This document shows positions 52,680 to 63,582 of a stretch of DNA of 64,000 nt, piece after piece; the stretch's first letter is position 1, and the number at the start of each line of letters is the position of its first letter. Both the position numbers and the translations under genes were made by a program. Source of the stretch: Phialophora verrucosa (Eukaryota > Ascomycota > Eurotiomycetes > Chaetothyriales > Herpotrichiellaceae); NCBI GenBank assembly GCA_002099365.1, contig MSED01000014.1, positions 1,240,001-1,304,000 of the forward strand. Direction: 5' to 3'. The notes beneath the pieces are model-generated. The model worked only from the letters and a program-made list of their open reading frames with translations. It did not search any database and was not told the origin of the DNA.

Positions 52680-55600
52680 TCACCGGCCAAATATTCTCTC
52701 ACTGTTCTCGACCAGCCACATCACTGCTTCGTTCTTCATCTTGGTGTCACTGAGCTCGCGATTAACGCTCTCAGGCCGCATGATCGTCGGCGCAAACACC
52801 ACTGCAATGTTCATGCTCGTCATGAGGTTCTCATTCTCTTGCAACACCACCCGTGCAAGATGTCCGATCAAATATTCCAAAGTCTCGTAATGTACTCTAG
52901 GTAGATCGTCCAAAGCTCGTTGCATGGCATCAACTCTAGATCCTTTGTCCTCGATTGACGTCGTATCAAGCAACTTGTCATACACCTCGTAGGTGATGAG
53001 TGGAGTTGGGAGTCGTCGGAAATACTGCTTCAATCCAGAAGTAACAGCATGGATGTCCAGGTCCGGGTCGGATATGTCGAAGTCTTTCGTGGGATTCTCG
53101 AACCAGTCTTTCACTTGTTGTACTTGCGAGTTGCCGCCGGACTTGCGGTAGATGCCTTCAACATCCATGCCTGGGAACCATTAGCCATGCCGGGACAAGT
53201 GGTGGTCTTCGATGGTACTCACCCCTCGACTCAACCTCCTCGACACACCTCTTCACTATCGCAGGAATGGTGGTCTTCTCAAACTCAGCCCGATGCTCAA
53301 GCTCAGACCCAAACAGTTCTGTTCGTTCATTTAGCAGAAGCAGGACAATTGATGCGCATGGATACTTACGTGCACCAGCCTCGGCCAACAAAGACGGGGT
53401 ACTGGCGTTGGCCTGTTGCGCATAGAGCCCGTTCTGTCTTGGGGCTGTCTTCTGGCTGCTGAAGAAGCCAAAACCACTCTGCTTGAGGGGCTCCGGATTG
53501 TTCTTTGGCAAATTCGAGTACTCTTGACCAAGGGTAGTCGGCGTTCCGTAGGCTCCTGTCTCCGCAAACTGCAGGTCTCTACTATAGCTCTGCTGAGTGG
53601 AGGAGAAAGCCCCTTTCAGACCTTTCGTGACCCCTTTGGCGACCTTCTGTCCCTTTCTCCAGTCGAACTTTTTGGGTCGGATATTCACCATTTGAGGCCC
53701 TTGTATGACAGTCACCGGCTCAGCTTCGCCTTGTAAAGTACTTGCTGAATCAATGTTGGTCAAGTCAGTGGACATGTTGCGCAAGGTATCTTTTGAGTCG
53801 AAAGACAGCTGCGACTTCTCCTTGTGATGAGAGTAAATTCCTAGTCCGTTCATCGTCGGCTTCTGCTGCTCCTGAGCGCCTGAATTGGCCTTGTACAAGC
53901 CTTGTATCTGGTGGACCAGTTGATTGTTGAGCTCGGCTAGCTGGGCGTTCTTCGAAGATAATTGCTCGAACTCCATGAAGCTTTTGTCTTTCATTTGAGT
54001 CAGGTTAGCAATTTCATCCACCAGGTCATTTCGCTTCTGGATGGATGCTTCAATCTGAGGCGCAAATGAACTCCTCAACTTCTCGAGTGCCTCTGCAAAG
54101 TCACGAAGTACCGTGTTGCTCATCTTTCCTAAATCAAAGGGCTCGCCACTGTGCTTCGCGGCAGCCAGGTGCTCAGTCAACACCTCCAATTCTCTGATCA
54201 CGATTTCCTTTTGTGTATCGAGCACCACCATCGTGGATCTCTTCTCCTTGAGCTCGACATTCACCTGTTTGAAATCGGCTGAGTCGAGCTGTATCTCGAG
54301 TTCAGCTATCCGCTTCTCTCGCTCAACTGTCTTCTGTCGCTCTCGTCGAAGCTCATTCTTGAACCAAGCAAGTTCATCGCGATGCTCAGGGGATGCGCTG
54401 CTGGGACTACTGATTTCCTGTGCAATGGAAGATCCTGGCATGGCAGGCGAGCGAGGCCACCGGTCTTTCGAAAGTCGTCCAGTCCTGTCACTGTAGCTGC
54501 GGCCATGGCGCACAGAATTCGAAACCCTCCTAAGGAACGACTCAGCAGGGCTTGGTTCTTCACCGGACATTATCCGCGCCATATCCTCGTCCATACTGAA
54601 GTCTCCGCCGGCGGAGTATCTTGGAAGGCCAGGGGATTTCGCGCCTTCCATATAACGTTGGTTTTCGGATAGGGAAGTGCTGAAAGATTCGTTTCGCGCC
54701 CTCGAGTGATCCGCAGGTGGTATAGGTGGAATCCGCGGGTCGACGAAAGACTCATTAGTTTTGCCAGCACCACCGATGTTATGAAGGTCTTGTATCATCG
54801 ATATATCTGCCGTGTCAAAGATGCTCTTAGAATTTGGCGAACCAATAGGACCAGAAATAATTTTTCCACCATTTGCCTTTGCTAGATCAACCGGAGCTTT
54901 TGATGTGGTGGAAGTTCCATTCACAGAGCCTACAGCTGCAGAGATGTTGGCCGCGGCGCTCAATTCTTTCCTGGGTATTGTTTGGTTCCGTTTGGCACTG
55001 TCCAAGGAGTCACCTCGCTTGGGCAAGTTCTGGAGTAAAGATGCCGTAGGCAGATGCGCAGGTTTAGGTGACACATTGGAGGCACTGTAGGCTGGACTTG
55101 ACTCGTTTGACAATCCAGGAGTCGAATAGCCACGATCTGACGGTGAACCGATATCTGGGACAGTCAAGGGTTTGGAGACGGAGGTAGAGGCGAACTGCTC
55201 GATAGGGTCCGTCAACGCATCGGCTCGAGGAGTTGAGCCCTCTGAGCGAGTACTTGGCGTCGAGGTTGAGTATTTCTTGGTTTTCGGCGCTGCCTCAAGT
55301 CTAAACTTATCGTTCTGTTGCGAATCGTTGGGGCGCGCAATTTGCGACAGCCGCGGAGAGTCCTCTGACTTCTGGTTCTTGGGCTGCTCAACTGGGATGT
55401 AGGGCGAAGCAGCAGCAGAACCCGATCGGCTCAGATTTCCGCCTCTGCGGCTTGATTCGACAACCTCTCGAGAAGGCAGACGACCCTTCTCTTGATAGGC
55501 AATGTGAGGACTCGAGGTGTTCGACTTGGAGAGTGGTGCTTGAGCGACAGGGGGTGTGGACTTAATTGTGAAATAGTCCGAAGGCTTCTCATCGGCGTTT

Positions 55601-56628
55601 TTCTGCGTCGCTGGGTTCGATGTGCCAGGCGTCTGAACGCCAGGCTGCGGTGTAGGGTCGAAGGCGAGCGGTATCAGAAATTCTTCACCACCACCACCAC
55701 CACCACCACCGCCACCAGCCCCCGATAGATCTGACCGTTGCGACATCATCGAATGTCTGTTATTGCGGAATGTCGTGGAGGGTAACGTGAGCATGTCTAC
55801 AGTAGGCCAGGTTAGCAACCGAGTGACAAGCATCGGGGGTCGGGTGCTTACCGCTCGAAGTATTATGATCCGAGGTGGATGGCCTCGAGTCCGGGTCTGC
55901 TTGCAATTCGCTGACCGTCTTACCCACAGAAGGTACGCCCGATGCAGGGGATTCGGAATAGACTTCAAGAAAAGGGGACGACTGGTTTTCCGGAATGTAT
56001 GCGGTGCTCCTGGCCTCCGGAGGCGGGATTGCAGGCAAAGCTTTATCTTGGACACTGTTGGCCAGTTTAGAGCGCGTGTTCTTAGCAGATCTCTTCCGTC
56101 TCCTGGCCATCAGAGCCTCGTGGCAGTCCATGCAGAAAATGCCTTGTGACGTCCGCGCATATCGCAGGTTCTCAATCTTTCTCTTGCAATTGCGGCACTT
56201 GAAGCAATTGGCACAGAAGGCCTGGTCGCCAGTCAATATGGCAAGGTCCTCAATCTTGTTCGAGCAATTACTGCAGCTGTAGGTGCAGTTGTTGCATATC
56301 AGCGAGCCGTCGCCCAGGAGAAGGAGGTTGGCGTTGGAGTCGAGGAGGGTGCCGCACGTATTGCAGCGGAAACAGTTGATGTGCCATCTATTGCCAGCTA
56401 TAACCCGTCAGTATTGATCTTCAGAAATGGGGGAATGGAATTGGAGGTCCCTACCTAGCTCAAACGCCTTGCCTTCCTCGAGGATCTTCAAGGGGACTTG
56501 TCAGCATTGGTCTGGACGCTGTCATAAGGGACGCTCACCTGTCCACAACCTTTACAAGGATAGGCGGACTCATCTGGCTCCATGGGAGAGTCAGGGAAGG
56601 CCAGGGGTGATTCCATCGCAGTGGCCAT
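52680..56628 (-). CDS. LIM-LIM-RhoGAP protein, Rga1/Rga2-like
   Basis: A 1226-residue protein in six exons: 56539-56628, 56455-56485, 55852-56397, 53370-55796, 53223-53318 and 52680-53170. All introns are 51-57 nt and in phase; exon 2 is only 31 nt. Two LIM zinc fingers lie at the N-terminus (CKGCGQ, NRWHINCFRCNTC, then CSNCSNK, FCANCFKCRNCKRK, FCMDCHEAL). A long disordered Ser/Pro middle with a poly-Gly run follows, then a coiled coil (~640-760; RRERQKTVEREKRIAELEIQ). The C-terminal RhoGAP domain has the catalytic Arg in GIYRKSGG, LKQYFRRLPTPL and NIAVVFAPTIMRP. This is the architecture of yeast Rga1/Rga2, GAPs for Cdc42. An ATG at 56715 would extend the N-terminus by 29 residues. The last intron before the GAP is a multiple of three with no stop. 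Confidence 0.93.
55686..55717 (-). repeat. Poly-Gly coding run in the RhoGAP gene
   Basis: A CAC/ACC trinucleotide run that encodes about ten consecutive Gly residues on the minus strand, within the disordered region. Confidence 0.9.
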
Positions 56629-58837
56629 TATGTCCTTCTTCCTCGCGGTGTGCGGTACTATGTCCACATATGGCCGAAGTATGTGCAAACCGAGTTCAAC
56701 ACCGTTTGTTGCCACTATTTGTGGTTATTGCATTAATAATCCCGCTTTTGAAGATCAAACACCGCAAGTCGTGTACATCGCACAGCTGAAGGGCAATGGT
56801 TGCTCTGATCGTTTGTCGAATGTCGTGTGCTGGCTGGCCTGCAGCTGAAACACTGAATCGGGACAAACCCTAGTTGTTGGTTGATCCTGCGCTGGTTCCG
56901 CGGTGAGGGTTGGTGTAGGTGTGCTTGTCGGACAACGAATGTCGCGAGCCGACCACCGCTAAAGAGAGGTGGAGGATATCGTTCAATGGTTGATTTCTTA
57001 ATTGTCGTACGGGAGTTGGAGGAGGAAATGAACGTGAACAAGGTTTCGAGCAAGGATCGTGATTGTCAGCTCGTGCATAAAACGGTCGGGCTGGGGTGGT
57101 GGTTGCGCAGACGCTCGGGCTCGGTGACGATTCACGTCAGGTCAACTGCTCAATCGAAAGTCATCTGGGAGCCATAGGATGACACTCCAGCGCACAGCAG
57201 GTAATTCAGCCGGTTATGGGGGACAAGGGCGCATGGAGGGTAGATCGTTGCTGTCGCCTGCTGTTGCGGAAAGAGCGAAAGGCGGCAGTGGGTGCTGAGA
57301 TGTTGCTGTTCGTGTTCAATTCTGAAGGTCAAAGACTCGATCCTCGAGATGAGGAATGGCTCACTTCGCAATCAGGGTCTAGTTAGTTCGATGGTGCCCT
57401 CGCACGCCTCACCAGGAGAGACTAACGGCGCCTGTTTAGTTAAAGCTCGTCACGCCTGGGGGCCCCGCCGTCGGGCCTAACACAGGCAATCGAGCGAGTG
57501 AGCGCTCACATGGCCGAAGTGGGCTGCGTCTCTCCAAGGGGTCTTCACTGCAGCTAAACTGTTGTCATTCTAGTTCCGCCCGATCGACTCGGACCATGGA
57601 GAGGCCAGAGAGAGCATTTTCAGCCATTTGCTCCAATGGCGAGCTGGCTAGCGTGAACACAGCCAGAACATGAAATCTACTCAGGGGCTTGATGCCAGAT
57701 GCAGTGCGCAATCCTCATCTGATGCCTATCCACCTCGATTCATGCTCATGAACGACCGGGTGCGAGTAGATACGAGTACATCTCCCGGCGAAGAAGCATA
57801 TGTACATACTTCCCTTCTCGACCTACCAGACACCGATGCATAGTGGAAGCTAGGCTCGCCGCTCCGATAATCCGCATAGCTCTCTGCGTGACATTTTGGT
57901 TCCTTTGCCACTCTAATGCCAGCTCGCTCCTGTCATCTCCGTATTACGTTTTTGGCGGTGACAGGCCACTTCTGGCCGTCAGCTCGTGACACCAACATCG
58001 CAGATTGCTAAAGGCCCCATGCAGAAATCTACTGTTTCACTTGGCATAACCCCTAGCTTCAGCCTGGTCCTCGAGGCTCTAACCACACAAGGTAGTTTGC
58101 GCTGGGAGATCCTCGGAGCCATTCAATACAACGTGTGTGCCAGCAGTCCTTGTCACGAACAGGTTCTCGACGACACTGCCGAGAGCACCTGCGACAAGGT
58201 TGTCCGAAGGCCTCGAGGATTCCAGCAGGCGGGACAGTAAATTGACCCCGAGACCCTGATGAGCTGGTGAAGCTCCAGCCGGGAAACGGTGGATGATGGT
58301 ACCAAGCAACATCCCAAGTGGCGGTCAAGGCACAACAAGCAAGACTGAGCAGAATGAGCATGTGGAACTTCAACCTACTCCTGTTGCCAGCGGCGTCAAT
58401 CATATTGTGACAGCTTCTTGAGCCTAGCTGGCACAACCCTTGCTTCATGCACGTTGTATACCAACCACATCCATATTGAACTGGGGAGGTTGTGAAGTTT
58501 GCCGGATCCGTTCTTGCCAGGTTCTTTTTTGTGAGCCCAGGTGAAGTGACGAGGATTGTCCAGACTCGGGCTTGGGGTAGCTGTAGAACAAAGGCTTGAA
58601 GGGTGAACGCAAGTGGAGGAAATGGTGGACACAAAAGAACATGTTCAAAAGCTTTCTGTCCAATGCATCGTCAGAGCCCATCTACCCTAAACGCCATTCC
58701 TAATGTCATGAACACTGGGATCTTTCCAATACCCACCATGGTTTCATGGCAACTTTAACGACGGCGTGCTTCATAATGCTAATAATACAGTACAACGCCG
58801 TTGTTAACGGCACACTCCAAAGCAATAATGAGCCCAC
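56629..58837. other. Intergenic region upstream of the RhoGAP gene
   Basis: 2.2 kb with no supported gene. Minus-strand frames at 58059-58634 include a stretch resembling a signal peptide (MLILLSLACCALTATW), but several rival frames overlap and nothing supports expression. TACGAGTAC lies at 57771-57779. Confidence 0.45.
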
Positions 58838-61263
58838 TCAGGGCGATCCAGCGATGTCAACATAGTAATGAATCAAGTTCTTGTCCGACTCTTTCTTGAA
58901 GTAGTTGTAGAATCGTTTTTCCGGTTTGACGACGGCATGAAGGCTGATGCAGAAGTTCATGACGCCTCGTTTAATAATAGAGTTGTATGTGGCGAGAAGG
59001 TAGGTTGCATATCCGGCCAAGCGGTCCTCTTGGATTTCATAGAGGGACTCGCCGCTTTGCTCGAGCCGGTAGAGCAGCTGGTTGATGATCTTCAAGCCGA
59101 AGTCCATAACAATAGGGAGTCTGTTGGCGAAACGAGGCTTTTCAGGGCCAAAGTCGGATGCCAGAGACTGAAGGCTATTGAAAAATATAGTGTCGGTCGA
59201 CGTGGGTGTAACAATAGGATCATTCGAGGCAATGGTACGCTCGACTGTCTGAAGAGTGTCGAGGACGGCGTCAAGGGTTGGAAGAATGGTGTTGCAGCGG
59301 TTGCAGAGGTATAGTGCTCCCTCGTCAACGGCTGTGAGGACAGACTCATAACTGGAGCTGAAGTTGCATCTGGCAATGAGTAGTGCAGACAAGGTCATCC
59401 CAGGCTGTGGTTCAGGCCACTGGGGATATTGGTCTTGGAGATGCATCAAGCAGACGAGCATCGTGTGCGTATGATATGCCGGGTGGTTGTAGTTAGTGAG
59501 CCGCTTGTCTCTGGACTCTGCAATCATGTCCAAGTTGGCCACATTGGTGATAAGAAGCTCAAACAGTTCAGTGAACTGTGCTTGTTTGGTGATCAAGACC
59601 CCAGGGTTCTCTTCGAGCAACTTCTTAAGCCTGCGCCAGCCAAGAGCGTCGAGACTTTTGCGGCGGAGAGACTCAATGGCCATTGCCAGAGTCTTCTTCT
59701 CAGAGGCAAGGCGGTCGTGTTCCGGAGAGCGCCGTGGCGAACGCTTCTTCTTTGGCCGCATTGCCATCGCGTTCTCTTTGCCCTCGGACTTGAGGCTCTC
59801 CCAACTGGAGGCGGGGAGGCTGTCTGGGGCCAGCTTACTAGATTTGACGGAGTTGTCCCAGCCGGCGCTGGGTAGGGTGTCAGGGCCAGCTTTTGTCCCG
59901 TTGTCTTTGGCAACAGCAGGAGCTGGTGCTGCAACCCTGCCACGGGACTCAGGACGTTGGGCATTGGTGTTGCTGGAAGAGGCCATGGGCGTGGCAACGA
60001 TACGTCTCCTGACTGGTGCGGACAGCAGGCTGCTGGGCTTCTTGCTGTCATCGACTTCGATGCTGCCAAACAGCTTGAAGTCTGCTGACCTGAGTGAACT
60101 GAGTTCATCGCTGGGGTTGTGGGGTTTTTGGGGTTTTTGAGACTCTTGTGTTTGAGCCATGCGTTCTTTGTTCTGAGCTTTGATGCTGGCAAGAGCAGAC
60201 TTTGGTCTGGGAGCAGCGGCAGCTTTGGCAACGGTGGCGGTAGTTTTGTCTGGGTTGTGTGAATCGGCTTGCAGAGCCTTTTGAGCATGAGTGTTCAAGC
60301 CGCCCATGATCATGCGCGCACCCGAAGGATCGTATGTGTGGTATGTCCAGAAGAGAGCGCGGCTGTTCTCGCGGACTTTGACTTGTCCATCAGTGAGCCC
60401 TTGGAAGATGGCAGTGCCAGCGAGTGCACCATCTCTGTCACGGTCCATTTGAGCGCGGTACGTTTGTAGAAGGATGTTGAGCCACTCTGGAGCATAGGTG
60501 CGGGGTGGAATGCGGCTGTCTTTGAATGCGGTACAGACATGGTAGAAGAGGCGTGGACTGTAGCCAGCATGTTTGCAGAGGCTGACAATCACATCATTGG
60601 CGTTTTTCTGGTTCACGGTCTTGGTGGAGCCGCAGAGAGCGATGAGACTTGGAAGGAGAAGGTCGAGGTGCGGCTGGAGATGGCTTTCCATGTTCTTCAC
60701 AATGTTTGAGAGAGCTCGACAGGCTTGGGCAGACAGCGTGGTACGCTCAGAGCCGGCGGTCTAGGAAAAGGTGGTTAGACAGTGAAGAGAACAATGTTTC
60801 GAACGGCGGAAGTACTCACAGTCAGAATGTGGGGCAAGACGGCCTTGACCTTCTGGACAAGATCATTTGGAAGGGTGCTGTTTTCCTTGCGTTTCTCGAA
60901 AATATCAGAGAGTTCCGAGAGCAAATCTCATTGCCGTCAGCCTCAAGAAGTATCCGCTGTGGCGTTTCAGTCGCTCACCTTGACGCTTTTTCCAGGTTTC
61001 CTCCGTTTCTGGGAGGGTGTACTCGTATTGCAGGAAGTTGAGCACATCTTGATAAGTTTTGCCGACCATCTTGGCTCTGGCGCCTGCGATGGCGAAGTAG
61101 ATGGCCTTTCCAGCAACTGGAAGAGCAGCGTCGATTTTCTTGAAAGTGTTTTCGACTGTTCTGGTAGTCGTAATACCGACTTCACACGCGTTTGTCAGTA
61201 AGTAGAAAACAAAGCGGAATTGAACGGCAGACGAAAAGGCATACAGATGCGAAAAAAAGCCAT
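58838..61263 (-). CDS. CLASP-family microtubule protein, short Stu1-like
   Basis: The supported part has three exons: up to 60979 (donor AAG/GTGAGC), 60820-60926, and 58838-60760, with 52- and 59-nt introns in phase. It covers a TOG domain (LPETEETWKKRQ, SERTTLSAQACRALSNIVKN, TVNQKNANDVIVSLCKHAGY, RTYAPEWLNILLQTY). A Ser/Lys-rich basic linker and a C-terminal helical region follow. CLASP/Stu1 proteins bind microtubule plus ends and stabilise spindles. The 5' end is unsure: a start at 61069 gives 706 residues. A further in-phase exon (61245-61263, encoding MAFFRI, then a 65-nt intron with a TTACTGAC branch site, resuming at 61179) gives 749. Either way it is much shorter than usual Stu1, and no first TOG domain is visible upstream. 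Confidence 0.8.
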
Positions 61264-62024
61264 GTCGGCGAGTTGCTTGTAAGACACCCATAATGTCTTT
61301 TACAAGGGATGAACGGGAAATGAACAGATGTAAAGCGCTTGCAGCAGTTGGAAGGGCTGATCAACGAGGCAGAGAGGTTCGATTGCGTTTGAATTGTGCA
61401 AAGTTCAGCAGGAGCAGGAACTGTGAGATAGAATCTGGAGTTGAGTGAAGGAAGAAAGAAACCAAGAGCAGAGGCGGCTTAGGAGGAGGAGAATTTTCGC
61501 GTACCTGATGACTCACGCGTTGGCGCTTAGGTTTGTTGTGATCCACAACCCTTGTGGAAAGACTTCAGTTGTTGTTTTCGTTATTATTGTTGCGCGGGGG
61601 GAAAGGGTGCGCTGTTTGGTAGGAAGGAGGCGGAACTGGTGTGTTGTTGATGGTGGATGTTTTGATGGAGCGCAAGTCGAGCAGATGTGGTGGAATTGTA
61701 GCCAATCAGCGCGCGGCGCCACGGACCAATGGCTGAGGCTGATGCGAGCCGAGAGCTGCCTCAATCGAAGCCCACCGCTCCCCCAGACTATCATCATTAC
61801 TTGCAGCACAAGTACAAGGTTCAATTCAAGCTTACCGATTTCCAAAGCCTCGTGGACGGTAGATTCCCTACCGTCCAATCGATCTTACACTCGCAGCTAC
61901 TGAAGACGCCACAGAATCCCATCCTCCATCGGCCAGCGTGTTCATTGGCGCGAAACGCGTCCTTTAGGCTGTTGCGCGACATTTATCGGCTCCCATTGCC
62001 GCTGGGGCTCCCTCGTCAACTGAT
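61264..62024. other. Divergent promoter between the CLASP gene and the peptidase gene
   Basis: No firm coding. A plus-strand frame from an ATG at 61729 could be a first exon of the peptidase gene if joined to an acceptor at 61966-61967 (CCTTTAG), but the only in-phase donor I find (AAG/GTTCAA) is poor. Confidence 0.4.
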
Positions 62025-62936
62025 ATGGCTCCTGTTATACCTCCGCAGCTGCGTCACAAGCCAGTTCTAAGGCTCCACATCGACGACGTTACTCATCCGG
62101 CAGCACAAGTAGCCAGCAGTTCTCTTGACGGTGGTCTATATCTCGCTCGCGCCATTGAACACGTAGTCGCTTGGCTGTATCGACCATACGGCCCCGACGA
62201 CATTCCAAGAGTAAGATCAGTAACTGTAATTCTGCGCTCAATGGGCGGAGTGGCCTACACTACTGGGTTGCCACTGGATGATTTACACAAAGAAATCCAT
62301 CTCTCCCTCGACTACGTTCAAGGTGTGCTCTCCAGAGATCCAGCCGGTCTACGACATGAGCTTGACGGAGTCATCACTCATGAGATGGTGCATTGTTTCC
62401 AAGGCAACTGCGAAGGGACCGCACCAGGCGGTCTGGTCGAAGGCATTGCGGACTTTGTTCGACTGAAAGCGGGCCTTTCGCCGCCCCATTGGAACCGTGC
62501 ACCTGAGAACAGAGGGCACAAGTGGGATGAGGGCTACCAGAAGACAGCGTAAGGATTCCTCACCACCTGCACCGACTCAAAAAGTTCCGTATCTGGTCGA
62601 ACTATTACAGCTCTTGGATGCTAACGACAAAGCAGCTGGTTTCTTGAGTGGCTCGAACAAAAGCGTGGGGCTGGGACTGTCAGTTACATGAACGAAATGA
62701 TGAGAAGGCATAGGTATCATGAGGATAAGTTCTGGAAGGGTATCTTTGGCCTCTCCGTAGACGAGCTTTGGAAACAGTACAAAGAGAGCTGGGAGAAGCC
62801 AAAGCAAGACGTTGCAGGGACTATTGAGAAGAGATCGAGCAGTACGGAGGCAAACCCTGAATCTGTGAAGATACAGGAAAAGGAAAAGCCGGTGGTGGGA
62901 CAAGGGGACAAGAAGTCGAACGAATTTGTCGCATAG
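62025..62936 (+). CDS. Basic-secretory-protein family metallopeptidase-like protein
   Basis: A 274-residue protein in two exons (62025-62548 and 62636-62936); the 87-nt intron has GTAAGG, a TGCTAAC branch site and GCAG. The body is the BSP ('peptidase of plants and bacteria') domain: RSVTVILRSMGGVAYTTGLP, KEIHLSLDYVQ, then the zinc motif HEMVHCFQ (HExxH), GTAPGGLVEGIADFVRLKAG and KWDEGYQKTAWFLEWLE. Plant members are secreted and linked to defence; fungal members are widespread but little studied. No signal peptide is visible, so this protein may be cytosolic. The C-terminal ~60 residues are Lys/Glu-rich and outside the domain. An upstream first exon is possible, since the frame is open to 61968, but is not needed for the domain. 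Confidence 0.88.
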
Positions 62937-63582
62937 GTCGAGCACGTGGATCATCCTTCGGCGCATCTTCTGTTTAACAAGGATGTCTTGACTTGTCTTC
63001 ATTCGGGAGCGCTTTTGAGGGACCCTCAGGCGTGGCATAGCGTGTAAGATCATGAAACAAGAGGAAGAGAAGTCAGCTAGATTTGGTTCCTGTACTAAGG
63101 GCGGTGCGTCCACCGTAGAAAGGCCCAATAAGCTTTGGTGTCGTCGAGATTGCCTCTAAGCATAGTTACTGCGGCGGAAGAGAAGGCTGATGGGGTTCCC
63201 TGGTACGCAATGACTAATTTCAAGTCCTTGAGAGCAGTCAGCGATGATCTTTGCAAGAGGCATGGTCAACGTTGGCGGAAGAAAGCAGTCAGTAAAAAAT
63301 TAGAGTGTTGTTGCGTAGTTTTGTTCTTCATAGAACGAAGTACTCGGGGTTAAAAATGGATCATCATAAAAGAAGTCTTTTGAGGTGGTGGAGGAAAGGT
63401 TGAGCTTACAAAGTGATGTCTGATGACGCGCACCGCGGGTCACAGTTGGCAGGCTGCATGATCGGTGTGGTAGGTATCTCATGTCATTGCAGCTATGTTG
63501 TCTGTCTACCGATCTAGCTGCTGTCGCTTCGAGATCTTGATCCGCGACTGCACGTTCGACTTCTCTCCAACGTGTATTGCAC
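62937..63582. other. Convergent intergenic region
   Basis: The 3' flanks of the peptidase (+) and P0 (-). No gene seen. Confidence 0.5.

Noticed and set aside
58059..58634. Minus-strand frame with a signal-peptide-like stretch, possible small secreted protein
   Set aside because: Three overlapping frames in the same place are equally open, the candidate Met is internal and there is no splice or homology support.
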